From: Isosphaera sp.
GTDB lineage: Bacteria; Planctomycetota; Phycisphaerae; Phycisphaerales; UBA1924
Assembly: GCA_013822085.1 (NCBI GenBank)
Contig: PNJV01000003.1
Span: 43,721-107,720, forward strand
Reading direction: 5' to 3'
DNA: 64,000 bases
The notes beneath the pieces are model-generated. The model was not told where the DNA came from. It worked only from the letters and a program-made list of their open reading frames with translations, and did no database searches. Within the stretch, counting starts at the first letter, position 1. The number at the start of each line of letters is the position of its first letter. The translations under genes were made by a program, and so were the position numbers. Positions 54,748-63,676 of this stretch are shown here, piece by piece.

Positions 54748-56226
54748 TCAGGCGATGACGCCGGCGGGGCGCGCCGCTGCGCGAGGCCCGGCGCGATCGG
54801 CGCCCTGGCTGCGCCGGCTGATCACGACCATGGTCCGATCGTCCGACGGGGGCATGCCGGCGCAGAAGCGCTCCAGGTCGGTCAGGATGGCCGTCTGGAT
54901 GGCACCCGCCACGGGGCCGTGCTCGGAGTCGTTGCCGGCGGCGCCGACGACCTCGCGCAGGCGTTCCTCGGAGTACATGACGCTCTTGACCACGCCGTCC
55001 TCGGTCTGCCGGCCGATGGCCTCGGTGATGCCGTCGGTGAAGAGCACCACGCCGTCGCCGGGCGCCAGGCGGATGGACGACTCGGCGTACTCGGTGTCGT
55101 CCAGCACACCAAGAGGCAGGCCCTGGGCGGCCTCCATGGGCAGCACGCGCCCGTCGGGCTTGCGGTGCATCCCGTGCGGATGCCCCGCCGAGGCGTACCA
55201 CAGCTCGCCGCTGCTCGGGTCGAGCACGCCGTAGAACGCCGTGACGAACATGCCGCCCACGCCCGACTGCCCCGTGTAGCGCTTGGTCAGGGCCTGGTTG
55301 AGGTACGCCAGCATCAGGCCGGGCGCCATCGGGCTCTGGGCGGCCTGCGCGGGGGCCAGGTGGGCGATCGCGTGCAGGATGGCCATGAGCACCGCCGCCG
55401 GCGTGCCGTGGCCCGAGACGTCGGCGACCAGCACGCCCAGCCGCTCGCCGCCGAGCTGGAAGAAGTCGTAGTAGTCCCCGCCGGCGTTGCGCGAGGTCTG
55501 GTAGAAGGTCGCGAAGTTGAACCCCGAGATCAGCGGCGTGGTGGTCGGCAGCAGCGAGCGCTGGATGTCGGCGACCGTCTGCATCTCGCGTTCGAGGGCC
55601 TCGTTCATCTCGCGCAGCTGGCGGGTGGCCACCAGGCTCGCCGTCGCCCGGCCGAACAGGTTCGACGTCCACACCTGATCAGGGAACTCTTCGGGCCGGA
55701 AGCCCCCGGGCCGGAGCTTGTAGAGCAGCGTCATGTTCAGGGCCTGGCCCCGGTCGTAGTTGGGGATGGCCACCAGCGAGCGCACGCCCTTGAGGAACTC
55801 GTACATCGGGTCCTCGGGCGGGCAGGCAAAGTCGTTGACCAGCTGCGGCCGGTCGCCGTAGAGCCAGCGCGCCACCACGCCGCCTGAGTAGACCGGCTGG
55901 CGATCCACCTCGCGCCACGGGTCGGGCGTGTGCTCCCACTGGCTGGTGCGCGTCACGCGGAACGTCGGCGGGTGCATCCCACGCCGAGAGACGGAGACGA
56001 ACCCGTCGATGCCGGCCATCCGCCTGACGCGAGTGCCGTACGAGAGCACCATCTCGTTGGGGTCGGTGTGCACCGAGATCTCGCGCATCAGATCGATCAC
56101 GCCCTCGAGCCGCGCCGAGACGGGACCGGTGAGCTCGGACGGATTGCCCGCGGCGCTGTCGGCCACGCCGGGCTCGGCCGGCGCGCGGCCCTCGGGGGAG
56201 TCATGCGATTGGGGTGAGGTCGTCAC
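54748..56226 (-). CDS. GAF-PP2C (RsbU/SpoIIE-type) protein phosphatase
   Basis: 492 residues. A GAF-like sensor (about 40-200, GIDGFVSVSRRGMHPPTFRV, LVAIPNYDRGQALNMTLLY) and a short coiled linker are followed by the PP2C domain (about 245-475). Metal-binding Asp residues lie in SRNAGGDYYDFFQLGG, LVADVSGHGTPAAVLMA, VLFTDGITEAIG and DDRTMVVI. Such proteins dephosphorylate anti-sigma-factor antagonists or similar partners in response to a signal. No STAS or RsbW-type gene is adjacent. The GTG start overlaps the stop of the small upstream membrane gene (GTGA), so translation is coupled. Confidence 0.94.
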   Translation of the reverse strand: MTTSPQSHDSPEGRAPAEPGVADSAAGNPSELTGPVSARLEGVIDLMREISVHTDPNEMVLSYGTRVRRMAGIDGFVSVSRRGMHPPTFRVTRTSQWEHTPDPWREVDRQPVYSGGVVARWLYGDRPQLVNDFACPPEDPMYEFLKGVRSLVAIPNYDRGQALNMTLLYKLRPGGFRPEEFPDQVWTSNLFGRATASLVATRQLREMNEALEREMQTVADIQRSLLPTTTPLISGFNFATFYQTSRNAGGDYYDFFQLGGERLGVLVADVSGHGTPAAVLMAILHAIAHLAPAQAAQSPMAPGLMLAYLNQALTKRYTGQSGVGGMFVTAFYGVLDPSSGELWYASAGHPHGMHRKPDGRVLPMEAAQGLPLGVLDDTEYAESSIRLAPGDGVVLFTDGITEAIGRQTEDGVVKSVMYSEERLREVVGAAGNDSEHGPVAGAIQTAILTDLERFCAGMPPSDDRTMVVISRRSQGADRAGPRAAARPAGVIA

Positions 56227-56465
56227 GCGTGATCCTTGGCCCGTGGATCGGCTGTCGCAGCGGCCCGCCGGGAGTGGCCGTCGTCGTTGCCGGCTGAGGG
56301 CGTGCGCTCGGGGCCCGGCAGCACCACCACGCGGCGGTCGCTTTGCTCAAGCCGGCCCGGCCGAGCGCGGACCCCGTACTGCCGCCGCCACCAGACGAAC
56401 ACCACCGCCCCGAAGGCCGGGAAGAGCACCGCAACCGAGATCATCACCGGCCAGTTGGTCTCCAT
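56223..56465 (-). CDS. Small single-pass membrane protein coupled to the phosphatase gene
   Basis: 80 residues: METNWPVMISVAVLFPAFGA begins a single membrane helix ending VVFVWWRR, followed by a basic polar tail. GGGGGCAGG lies before the ATG. Its TGA overlaps the GTG of the GAF-PP2C gene by four bases, the same coupling used in the secretion cluster, which is good evidence that it is translated. The protein may be a membrane partner of the phosphatase (inference). No family recognised. Confidence 0.7.
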   Translation of the reverse strand: METNWPVMISVAVLFPAFGAVVFVWWRRQYGVRARPGRLEQSDRRVVVLPGPERTPSAGNDDGHSRRAAATADPRAKDHA

Positions 56466-56587
56466 CGCCTGCCCCCACGCGCCGGGCCGTCACAAGGCCC
56501 CGCCCGATGCGACCGAGCCCGCCCGCCGCGGCCCGCACCGTCCGCCGCAAGCACGCAGCGCAGGCCCGGCAACCCCGCCGGGCCCGG

Positions 56588-58264
56588 TCAGAGCTCCACA
56601 ACCTCCATGTCGGGCGTCTGCTCGACGGGGAGGCTCGCAGCGACCACGCCGCGGACCAGCTCCTCCAGGCCACCAACGCGCGCCATCGTCGCGCGCGTCT
56701 GGGCGGCGTTGAAGACCGGCCCGGGCAGGGCCAGCCCGCGGGCCACGTGCGCCAGGTCCAGGCCGACCTGCCCCTCGGCGCGGGCCCCGGGCACCGCGCT
56801 GACGGCCCGCTCGAACGCCTGGGCCATGCCCCGACCGCTGACGAACGTCCCGGCCTTCTCGGCCCAGGTCACCGACGGCAGGAGCACGTCGGCGCGCTCG
56901 CTCAGGGCGCTGGCGAGCGTGTCGATCACCACGGCCGTCACCCGGCCGGGCCCGGACGCGCCCAGGGCGCCAAGCAGCCCCGGCGTGGCCCAGGCGCTGG
57001 GGTAGCTGCCGGTGATCACCGCCGCCCCCATGTGCCCCTGATCGATGACGCGCACCACGTCCTCGAACGAGCGCACGTCGCCCCCGAGCGCCTCGATCAC
57101 CCGGCCGACGCCGCGCGCGTTGGGCGCTTTCTCGGCCCACACCTTGAACCCGTCGGCCCTGCCCGGCGGGAAGGTCTGGTCCTGGCCCTGGCGCGGCACG
57201 GGGCCCAGCGTCAGGATCGCAGTCGGCTCGATGGCGCGCACCGCTGAGCCCAGCTCGTAGGCGTCCTCGCACGAGAGCATCGGGCTGAGCACCACCGCGA
57301 CGCCCTTGTGGCGGCCGCGCGCGGCGCCGATCGCCTCGGCCGCCTCGCGCACGGCCCCGGGCCAGTCCGCGTCGGCGCGCACCCCGTAGCGGCGCACGCC
57401 CGGCTGGCGCAGCCGTTCGGGGCTGTGCACGAACTTCCACCCGTGGCGCACCTCGTCGGTGATCCACCACTTGTTCACCGCCATGTTCACGCGCGGCTTG
57501 ACCCGGTAGATCGTGTCGTCGTTGTGCTCGATCAGGATGTTGTCGCCGCTGGCGGTCAGGCCGTCGATCGACGGGACGCTCTTGAGGAACCACACGCGCT
57601 GGGCGAAGAGGAAGTCCTTGTCCAGCAGCGCGCCCACGGGGCACAGGTCCACCACGTTGCCCGACAGCGGGTTGTCCAGGGCCTGGCCCGGGAAGATGTC
57701 GATCTCCTCGCGGTTGCCCCGCCCAGCGACCAGCAGCTCGGCGGTCCCCGACACCTCGCGCGTGAAGCGCACGCACCGCGTGCACATGATGCACCGGTCG
57801 GCGTACAGGTACACGTGCGGGCCAAGGTCCTTCTTGGGCTGCTTGACCTTCGTCTCCTCAAACCGCGACACGCCGCGGCCGTACTGGTACGAGTAGTCCT
57901 GCAGATAGCACTCACCCGCCTGGTCGCACACGGGGCAATCCAGCGGGTGGTTGATCAGCAGGTACTCCATCACGGCCTTCTGGTTGGCCACGGCCTTGGG
58001 CGAGTCGGTGTAGACGACCATCCCGTCCTGGGCCGCCGTCTGGCACGTGGGCAGCAGCTTGCCGCCCATCAGCGGCGCCAGCTGACCGGTCTTGGCGTCG
58101 GGCTGCCACACCTCCCCCAAGCAGATCCGGCAGGAGGCCACCACCGAGAGGCCGTCGTGGTAGCAGTACTGCGGGATATCGACGCCGGCGCGGTTGGCCG
58201 CCTTGATGATCATCTCGCCGGGCGTGATCTCGACCGTCTTTCCGTTGATGGTGATCTGGGGCAT
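56588..58264 (-). CDS. nuoG: NADH-quinone oxidoreductase subunit G
   Basis: 558 residues. The complex I iron-sulfur subunit has all ligands for three clusters: 2Fe-2S (C34, C45, C48, C74), 4Fe-4S N5 (H106, C110, C113, C119) and 4Fe-4S N4 (C158, C161, C164, C208). The remaining part is a shortened molybdopterin-oxidoreductase-like domain (about 260-530) without cofactor residues, and the extra N7 cysteines are not seen. Length is below E. coli NuoG (~900) and near the short forms. No other nuo gene is adjacent. A TACCAT hexamer ends 8 bases before the ATG, without a Shine-Dalgarno sequence. Confidence 0.94.
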   Translation of the reverse strand: MPQITINGKTVEITPGEMIIKAANRAGVDIPQYCYHDGLSVVASCRICLGEVWQPDAKTGQLAPLMGGKLLPTCQTAAQDGMVVYTDSPKAVANQKAVMEYLLINHPLDCPVCDQAGECYLQDYSYQYGRGVSRFEETKVKQPKKDLGPHVYLYADRCIMCTRCVRFTREVSGTAELLVAGRGNREEIDIFPGQALDNPLSGNVVDLCPVGALLDKDFLFAQRVWFLKSVPSIDGLTASGDNILIEHNDDTIYRVKPRVNMAVNKWWITDEVRHGWKFVHSPERLRQPGVRRYGVRADADWPGAVREAAEAIGAARGRHKGVAVVLSPMLSCEDAYELGSAVRAIEPTAILTLGPVPRQGQDQTFPPGRADGFKVWAEKAPNARGVGRVIEALGGDVRSFEDVVRVIDQGHMGAAVITGSYPSAWATPGLLGALGASGPGRVTAVVIDTLASALSERADVLLPSVTWAEKAGTFVSGRGMAQAFERAVSAVPGARAEGQVGLDLAHVARGLALPGPVFNAAQTRATMARVGGLEELVRGVVAASLPVEQTPDMEVVEL

Positions 58265-58272
58265 CGGGATCG

Positions 58273-58278
58273 ATGGTA
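58273..58278 (-). promoter_or_regulatory. -10-like element, probable leaderless start of nuoG
   Basis: TACCAT on the minus strand, with 8 bases to ATG 58264. Confidence 0.5.
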
Positions 58279-58320
58279 TCGCCCACCAGCCCCGAGGCGC
58301 GGCGCCTCATCCCCAACCCC

Positions 58321-58371
58321 CCGCCTCCAACCCCCCACACCCCGCCTCCAACCCCCCACACCCCGCCTCCC
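58321..58371. repeat. 21-bp tandem repeat, 2.4 copies
   Basis: CCGCCTCCAA followed by CCCCCCACACC at 58321-58341 is repeated exactly at 58342-58362 and then partially (58363-58371). Confidence 0.85.
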
Positions 58372-58641
58372 GCACCCTCGCCCTCCCGCGCCCACCTGCC
58401 AAGGCACCTCGCACGCCCTGCGCGCACCGGCACCACTTATCCGACTCTCGCGGCCCTCCCCGCCCGACGCAGATTGCCCATTTTCAATTGCCACATACGC
58501 GTGGTGTGTTGTTCCTGTCCCGCGAGAGCGCAAAGAGCGGGAAATCCTGGACAGAACCGCCGTCATGGTGTAGTGTCAATGGCGCACGCTCCCAGACGAG
58601 CGCGCCCGCCAGTTCGGTGTTGCATTCTGGAGTGAGCAGAG

Positions 58642-59361
58642 ATGTCACAGACACGTGCGTCGATCGCAGCGGCTCTGGTCGCCTGCGGCGTGATGGGCTC
58701 GGCCTCGGCGCTGGGCGGTGTGGTCTTCACCGGGTCCGACGCCTTCGGTCGCGCCGCCCGCGTGGAGTTCGCCCAGTCCGGCTCGAACCTGGTGGTGACT
58801 CTCAAGAACACCTCCGTCAGCGACGCCTTGGTGCCCACGGACATCCTCACCGCGGTCTTCTGGAGCTTCTCGGGCAGCGCCCCGTCGCTCAGCCGGGTCA
58901 GCGCCGTGCTCGGCGCCGGCAGCTTCGTGGTCAACGACCCTCAGCCCGCCGGCGGTGTGGTCGGGGGCGAGTTCGCCTTCGCCTCGGGCTTTGCCCCGGT
59001 CAGCGGCGGCACTTTCGGCCTCAGCTCCGTCGGCCTGGACCTCTTCGGCCCGCCCGATCGCTTCCCCGGCCCGGACCTGGAGCCCCCCACCAGCCCGGAC
59101 GGCCTCCAGTACGGCATCACCTCCGCAGCGGACAACATCGCCACCGGCAACGGCGGGCTCCTGGGCACGCCCCTGATCGTCGACACGGTGGTCTTGACGC
59201 TCTCGGGCCTGCCCGTCGGCTTCGACCTGGGCTCGATCCAGAACGTCTCGTTCCAGTACGGCACGGGCCTCTCCGAGCCACGCATCCCCGGCGTGCCCGG
59301 CCCCGGCGCGGCTGGGTTGCTCGGCCTTGGCGGCGTGCTGGCGCTGCGCCGCCGCCGCTAA
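58642..59361 (+). CDS. PEP-CTERM-like secreted protein
   Basis: 239 residues. A signal peptide (SIAAALVACGVMGSASA) is followed by a beta-rich domain (VEFAQSGSNLVVTLKNTS, LVPTDILTAVFWSF) resembling the exosortase-dependent XDD-type surface proteins. The C-terminus reads VPGPGAAGLLGLGG then VLALRRRR: a PEP-like motif (PGPG instead of PEP), one hydrophobic helix and an Arg cluster, the layout of PEP-CTERM anchors cut by exosortase. The exact subfamily is from memory and uncertain. GGAGTGAGCAGAG precedes the ATG. Confidence 0.85.
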   Translation: MSQTRASIAAALVACGVMGSASALGGVVFTGSDAFGRAARVEFAQSGSNLVVTLKNTSVSDALVPTDILTAVFWSFSGSAPSLSRVSAVLGAGSFVVNDPQPAGGVVGGEFAFASGFAPVSGGTFGLSSVGLDLFGPPDRFPGPDLEPPTSPDGLQYGITSAADNIATGNGGLLGTPLIVDTVVLTLSGLPVGFDLGSIQNVSFQYGTGLSEPRIPGVPGPGAAGLLGLGGVLALRRRR

Positions 59362-59456
59362 TCCAGCGGCGTCGCCGGCGCTGTCGGCCTTGATCGCTGC
59401 GGGCCCGCCGCGGTGGGTTGGGTGTCAGCTGGGCACGGCGCGGCCCGCGCGCGGCA

Positions 59457-59462
59457 TATCTT
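59457..59462 (+). promoter_or_regulatory. -10-like element, probable leaderless start of hisS
   Basis: TATCTT with an 8-base spacer to ATG 59471; no Shine-Dalgarno sequence. Confidence 0.5.
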
Positions 59463-59470
59463 GCACCCCC

Positions 59471-60847
59471 ATGCCCCCGCGATTCCAAGGCCCCACCGGC
59501 ACGCGCGACCTCTATCCCCTGGACCTGGCCCGCCGGCGGTGGATCGAGGCCAAGTGGCGCACCGTCGCGCTGCGCCACGGCTTTGACGAGGTCGACGGCC
59601 CCGCCTTCGAGCACACCGAGCTTTACACCGTCAAGTCCGGGCCGGGGATCGTCTCGGAGATCTTCGGCGTCTTCTCGGGCAAGGACGAGGCCGGCGTCAA
59701 GAGCATGGGAGACGCCCTCTTGCGCGGCGAGCACGCCGCGGCCCCGTGGGCGCTGCGCCCGGAGTTCACGCCCACGCTGGCCCGGCTCTACGCGGCCCGC
59801 GCCGCCCAGCTGCCCAAGCCCACCAAGTGGTTCTGGCAGCAGCACTGCTACCGGGCCGAGAAGCCCCAGCGCGGCCGGCTGCGCGAGTTCATGCAGTGGA
59901 ACTGCGACGTCATCGGCGGCGAGCCCGCCACGACCCCCGCCGACGGCCCCGCCGACGGCCAGGCCGTTTCTACCTCCCTGGTCGCCTACGACGCCGAGGT
60001 CATCGCCGCGTGCGTCGGCTTGCTCGAGGCCTGCGGCCTGACCCCCGCGCAGGCGCGCGTGCAGATCAACGACCGGCGGGCTGTCTCAGCGGCCGTCGCC
60101 GCCTGCGGCGGCACGGGCAACGAGCAGGCGGCGCTCCAGGCCCTGGACGCGCGCAGCAAGCTCCCGCCCGAGCGGTACCGCGCCCAGGTCCAGGCCCTGG
60201 GGATCGACCCCGACGCCCTCGACGGTGCCCTGGACGCCATCGCCAGCGCTCAGAGCCCCCACGCGGCCCACCTGCGGGCCCTGCTCGGGGCGCTGCGCCA
60301 GTGCGGCCTGGGCGACTGGTGCGCGATCCAGCCGCGCATCGCCCGCGGCCTGGCGTACTACACCGGCATGGTCTTCGAGGTCATCGCCGAGGGCGAGAGG
60401 GCCGTCGCCGGCGGCGGCCGGTACGACAACCTCATCGAGACCTTCGGCGGGCCGCCCACGCCGGCCTGCGGCTTTGGCATGGGCGACGTGGTGCTCTCGC
60501 TGCTGCTCCAGGACAAGGGGCTCATGCCCGCCGACGCGCAGATCGCCCGAGAGCTGGGCCTGCGCCCCGACGTGTACGTGATCTCCAACGGCGACCCGGC
60601 CTCGGACGCGGCGGTGCCCGGCCTGCTGGCGGCCCTGCGTCGCGCGGGCCTGCACGCGCGGCGGAGCTACAAGGGCACCAAGAACATCGGCAAGCTCCTC
60701 AAGGAAGCCTCCGACGCCGGCGCTCGCAGCGCCGCGATCGTCGAGTCGGGGTCCGAGGCGACGGTCAAGGACCTGGACACGGGCGCGCAGTGGCCGCAGC
60801 GCGTCGAGCTGAGCGCCCTGCCCGAGCGGCTCCGGCTCATGGCCTGA
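59471..60847 (+). CDS. hisS: Histidine-tRNA ligase
   Basis: 458 residues, class II synthetase. Motif 1 region GTRDLYPLDLARRRWIEAKW, ALRPEFTPTLARLYA, motif 2 with the loop YRAEKPQRGRLREFMQWNCD, the histidine-A signature GLAYYTGMVFEVIAEGE, motif 3 with AVAGGGRYDNLIETFGG and FGMGDVVLSLLL, and the anticodon-binding domain (GLHARRSYKGTKNIGKLLKE) are all present. Motif 2 has KPQRGRLREF in place of the common ERPQ-GR-ReF, so this is a somewhat divergent type. Convergent with the following gene. Confidence 0.95.
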   Translation: MPPRFQGPTGTRDLYPLDLARRRWIEAKWRTVALRHGFDEVDGPAFEHTELYTVKSGPGIVSEIFGVFSGKDEAGVKSMGDALLRGEHAAAPWALRPEFTPTLARLYAARAAQLPKPTKWFWQQHCYRAEKPQRGRLREFMQWNCDVIGGEPATTPADGPADGQAVSTSLVAYDAEVIAACVGLLEACGLTPAQARVQINDRRAVSAAVAACGGTGNEQAALQALDARSKLPPERYRAQVQALGIDPDALDGALDAIASAQSPHAAHLRALLGALRQCGLGDWCAIQPRIARGLAYYTGMVFEVIAEGERAVAGGGRYDNLIETFGGPPTPACGFGMGDVVLSLLLQDKGLMPADAQIARELGLRPDVYVISNGDPASDAAVPGLLAALRRAGLHARRSYKGTKNIGKLLKEASDAGARSAAIVESGSEATVKDLDTGAQWPQRVELSALPERLRLMA

Positions 60848-60886
60848 CGCGACCCGCCACCTCGACCCGTTGCGCTCGCGCTTGCC

Positions 60887-63676
60887 TCAGAGCGGGCAGC
60901 CCAGCGCAAAGAGTGTCAAGAACGCAACGAAGTCGTTGCCGTCGACCTCGCCGTCGGGGCCCCCGCCGTCGAGGGTTGTCAGGCCAAGGAAGTCTGCGAT
61001 GTCCACGACCAGCCTGCCCTGGTCGCCCTCGGGCAGCACCAGCGCCGCCAGGAGCGCAACGAAGTCGTTGCCATCGAGCACGCCGTTAGGACCCCCGCCG
61101 TTGGCCACGGTCAGGCCAAGCTCGTCGGCGATGTCCGCCGGGGAGCACGCCTGGGGGGGCGGCAGGCACACCTCTGCCAGCGGCGGGCAGGCCACCGGCT
61201 CGCTGGCGCTGCTCAGGGGGAGCACGCCGATGGGCGCAGCGGCAAAGTCCAGACCGTTCTGGCCGCGGTCGGCGCAGCCGTTGTCGCCGCGCGCCGCGGC
61301 GAAGCCCGCGGTGAGCGTCGGGGCGCCGCGCACGCCGCGGAAGACCGCGCTCGAGCCGTACCCAACCAGGTCCACCACGCTCGGCCCGTCCACCAGCGAC
61401 CCGACCGGCTCGGTGCCCGAGACCACCGCGATCACGCCGCCGACGGTCTCCATGTCGATCGCCGGGGCCGCGACGACGTCGGCCTGCCCCAGCGGGGCGC
61501 CAAGCCCAGCGGCGGACATCTGGATCAGCAGCGCGCCCCCCGGCGGGATCACCCGCTGGCCGGCCTGACCGCCGCCGAGCCCCAGCGGCACCACGCGGTC
61601 GAGCCGCAGCGCGCCGCTCTGCCCGCCGTACTGCACCGACCACCCCTCCACGTCCACCGGCTCGGCCGAGCGGTTGCGCAGCTCGACGTAGTCGGCCCGC
61701 ACGCCGCTGACCGAGGCGCCGCCCACGGTGGCAAACCGCGCGATGACCACCGGGGCGCACGAGACCTGGCACACGCCCACAGAAATACGCGCCGCGTCGG
61801 TGTCGCCGCGGCCCTGGCCGTCGGTGACGAGCACGGCGATGTCCGCCAGGCCCTCGGGCGTGGCCGCCGCCGGCGTCAGGGTCAGCTCCCACACGCCGCC
61901 GCCCGCGTCGCTCAGGGGCACCAGCCCCGGCACGCCCAGGCTCGTCAGGTCGGCGCGCACGAGGATGTCCGAGCTGTCGGCCGCCGGCCAGACCGTCGCC
62001 CGGAGCGTCAGCGGGTCGTCGCGGCAGATCACGCCGGAGGGGGCGGGCTCTTGCAGGAAGACGGCCAGGAACCCGCCGGTGGCGCGCGTCCGCGGCGCCG
62101 GGGCGCCCAGCTGGAAGTCGAAGGCGTTGACGTTCGAGTCGAAGGCCCCCGCCTCGCGCCGGTGCAGGGCCGTGCTCACCGAGGTGCCCGCGGCCGGCCG
62201 GTCGCCCTCAGCGCACACCACCCCGGCGCCCCACCCGACCTGGTCGATGATCCGGTCGTCGAGGCAGTCGCCCCCGATGGGCGTGCCCGCGTCGACCAGC
62301 GCCACGCGGCCCGAGGCCGTGGCGATGCCCCCCGCTGTGGCCGAGCGCACAAAGTCCACCCCGGGCAGGGCGGCCCCCTGGAGGCGCTCGTCGGTGAACC
62401 GCACCACCTTGTACTGCCCCGGCAGGATCGTCCCCGAGAGCGGGACCACGTCGGCGTCGTCCTCGAAGCCCGCCGCGGAGGTCGCCACGGCGTGCTGCAC
62501 CGACCACCCGTCGAGGCTCACCGGCGCGGCGCCGCGGTTGAATATCTCGACGAAGTCGGCGTTGAAGGCCGCGCCCGGCTCGCCGCCGCCGCCGTAGACC
62601 TGCGAGATCACCACCGGCGCCCGCGTGTCGTTGACGCACGCGAGCAGCCGCAGCGTCACGGAGGTGGTCCCGGCCCTGCCGTCGGGGGCGGTGGCGGTGA
62701 TGGGGATGGTCACGTCGCCCGGCAAGATCCCGGCGGGGACCTGGAACGTGCCGCCGAAGTTGCCCGCGCCCTGGGCGCCGACGGGCACCGCGGTGCCGCC
62801 CCCGACCGCCGAGAGGTCGGCGAACACCTGCGCGCCGGCGACCGCCGGGCCCGCTGCGGGGGTGACGATCACGCCAAGCGAGAACGTCTCGCCGGCGGCG
62901 TTGCACACAGCCGGGGGCGTGAGGGTCGCTGCCACGCCCAGGCCGGTCAGATCAGTGGGTGTGCCGGAGACCTCCACGCGGTCGAAACGCAGCGACGCGG
63001 CGGGGCTGTAAGCGCCCGCGGTGTTGGTGGCCTGATAGGCGCTCTGAGCGGGGAAGATCGCGCCCCCGCCGCCGACCTGGAACTCGTCGGGCGAGAAGAC
63101 CGAGACGATGCGCACCGCGAAGCGCGCGTTGTCGTCCACGCCGTCGATCCCCGCCAACGAGACGCTCCGGGCGTTGACGAACGCCGCCGGCTCGCCGCCG
63201 GCCAGGGGGCCACCGCCGGCCGACTCGGGCGCGTCGAGCCAGGTGGCCTGGCCCGAGACGGCATCAAAGTCGGTGGCAAACTGGACGCGCACGAACCGAG
63301 ACGCGCCCCCCGCGTGGCGCAGGTCGAAGCGCAGGGAGATCCCGGTGAAGTTGGTCGTCGGGACCGCAAAGACCACGCCGGCGCTGCCCGAGGCCAGGCC
63401 CTGCGGCGGGTAGTTGACGGTCTGCCAGCCGCTGCCGGGCTGGACCGGGTCGCTCGAGCCCGAGCCGCTGGCAAAGCCCGTCGAGAGCGCGCCGCCGATC
63501 AGCCGCGCCGATCCGGCGCCGGCGCTGGGCTGGGGCGCTGCCGGGTCCAGGCCCGGGTTGTTGAAGTTCCAGGACGCGATGACCTGCTGGGCCACGGCAC
63601 GCCCAGCGGGGGCCAGAACGCCCATCAAGAACACCACCAAAGTGCAGATGGCCCAGAGGGGGCCGGCGCGTCTCAT
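60887..63676 (-). CDS. Secreted protein with two lamin-tail domains and C-terminal dockerin-like repeats
   Basis: 929 residues. A signal peptide (about 1-29, ending AVAQQ) is followed by a beta-sandwich-like region (VIASWNFNNPGLDP, 30-240) and two Ig-like stretches. Two lamin-tail domains follow: PVVISQVYGGGGEPG with ADFVEIFNRGAAPVSLDGWS (about 360-530), and PVVIARFATVGG with ADYVELRNRSAEPVDVEGWS (about 720-870). The tail carries two dockerin-like repeats (DIADELGL and GGGPNG with DGNDFVALL; DIADFLGL and GGGPDG with DGNDFVAFL) and ends ALGCPL, the Gly-Cys end of the planctomycete 'GC-type' dockerin proteins. Lamin-tail domains are common in secreted nucleases and scaffolds. CAGGAGA precedes the ATG. 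Confidence 0.9.
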   Translation of the reverse strand: MRRAGPLWAICTLVVFLMGVLAPAGRAVAQQVIASWNFNNPGLDPAAPQPSAGAGSARLIGGALSTGFASGSGSSDPVQPGSGWQTVNYPPQGLASGSAGVVFAVPTTNFTGISLRFDLRHAGGASRFVRVQFATDFDAVSGQATWLDAPESAGGGPLAGGEPAAFVNARSVSLAGIDGVDDNARFAVRIVSVFSPDEFQVGGGGAIFPAQSAYQATNTAGAYSPAASLRFDRVEVSGTPTDLTGLGVAATLTPPAVCNAAGETFSLGVIVTPAAGPAVAGAQVFADLSAVGGGTAVPVGAQGAGNFGGTFQVPAGILPGDVTIPITATAPDGRAGTTSVTLRLLACVNDTRAPVVISQVYGGGGEPGAAFNADFVEIFNRGAAPVSLDGWSVQHAVATSAAGFEDDADVVPLSGTILPGQYKVVRFTDERLQGAALPGVDFVRSATAGGIATASGRVALVDAGTPIGGDCLDDRIIDQVGWGAGVVCAEGDRPAAGTSVSTALHRREAGAFDSNVNAFDFQLGAPAPRTRATGGFLAVFLQEPAPSGVICRDDPLTLRATVWPAADSSDILVRADLTSLGVPGLVPLSDAGGGVWELTLTPAAATPEGLADIAVLVTDGQGRGDTDAARISVGVCQVSCAPVVIARFATVGGASVSGVRADYVELRNRSAEPVDVEGWSVQYGGQSGALRLDRVVPLGLGGGQAGQRVIPPGGALLIQMSAAGLGAPLGQADVVAAPAIDMETVGGVIAVVSGTEPVGSLVDGPSVVDLVGYGSSAVFRGVRGAPTLTAGFAAARGDNGCADRGQNGLDFAAAPIGVLPLSSASEPVACPPLAEVCLPPPQACSPADIADELGLTVANGGGPNGVLDGNDFVALLAALVLPEGDQGRLVVDIADFLGLTTLDGGGPDGEVDGNDFVAFLTLFALGCPL

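Larger units (their letters stand above)
58265..58641. other. Intergenic region nuoG / PEP-CTERM gene
   Basis: It contains the nuoG -10-like element, a C-rich 21-bp tandem repeat (58321-58371), an A/T-richer patch near 58479-58510 (CATTTTCAATTGCC) that could hold the promoter of the following gene, and the GGAGTGAGCAGAG Shine-Dalgarno region. I see no gene. Confidence 0.5.
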
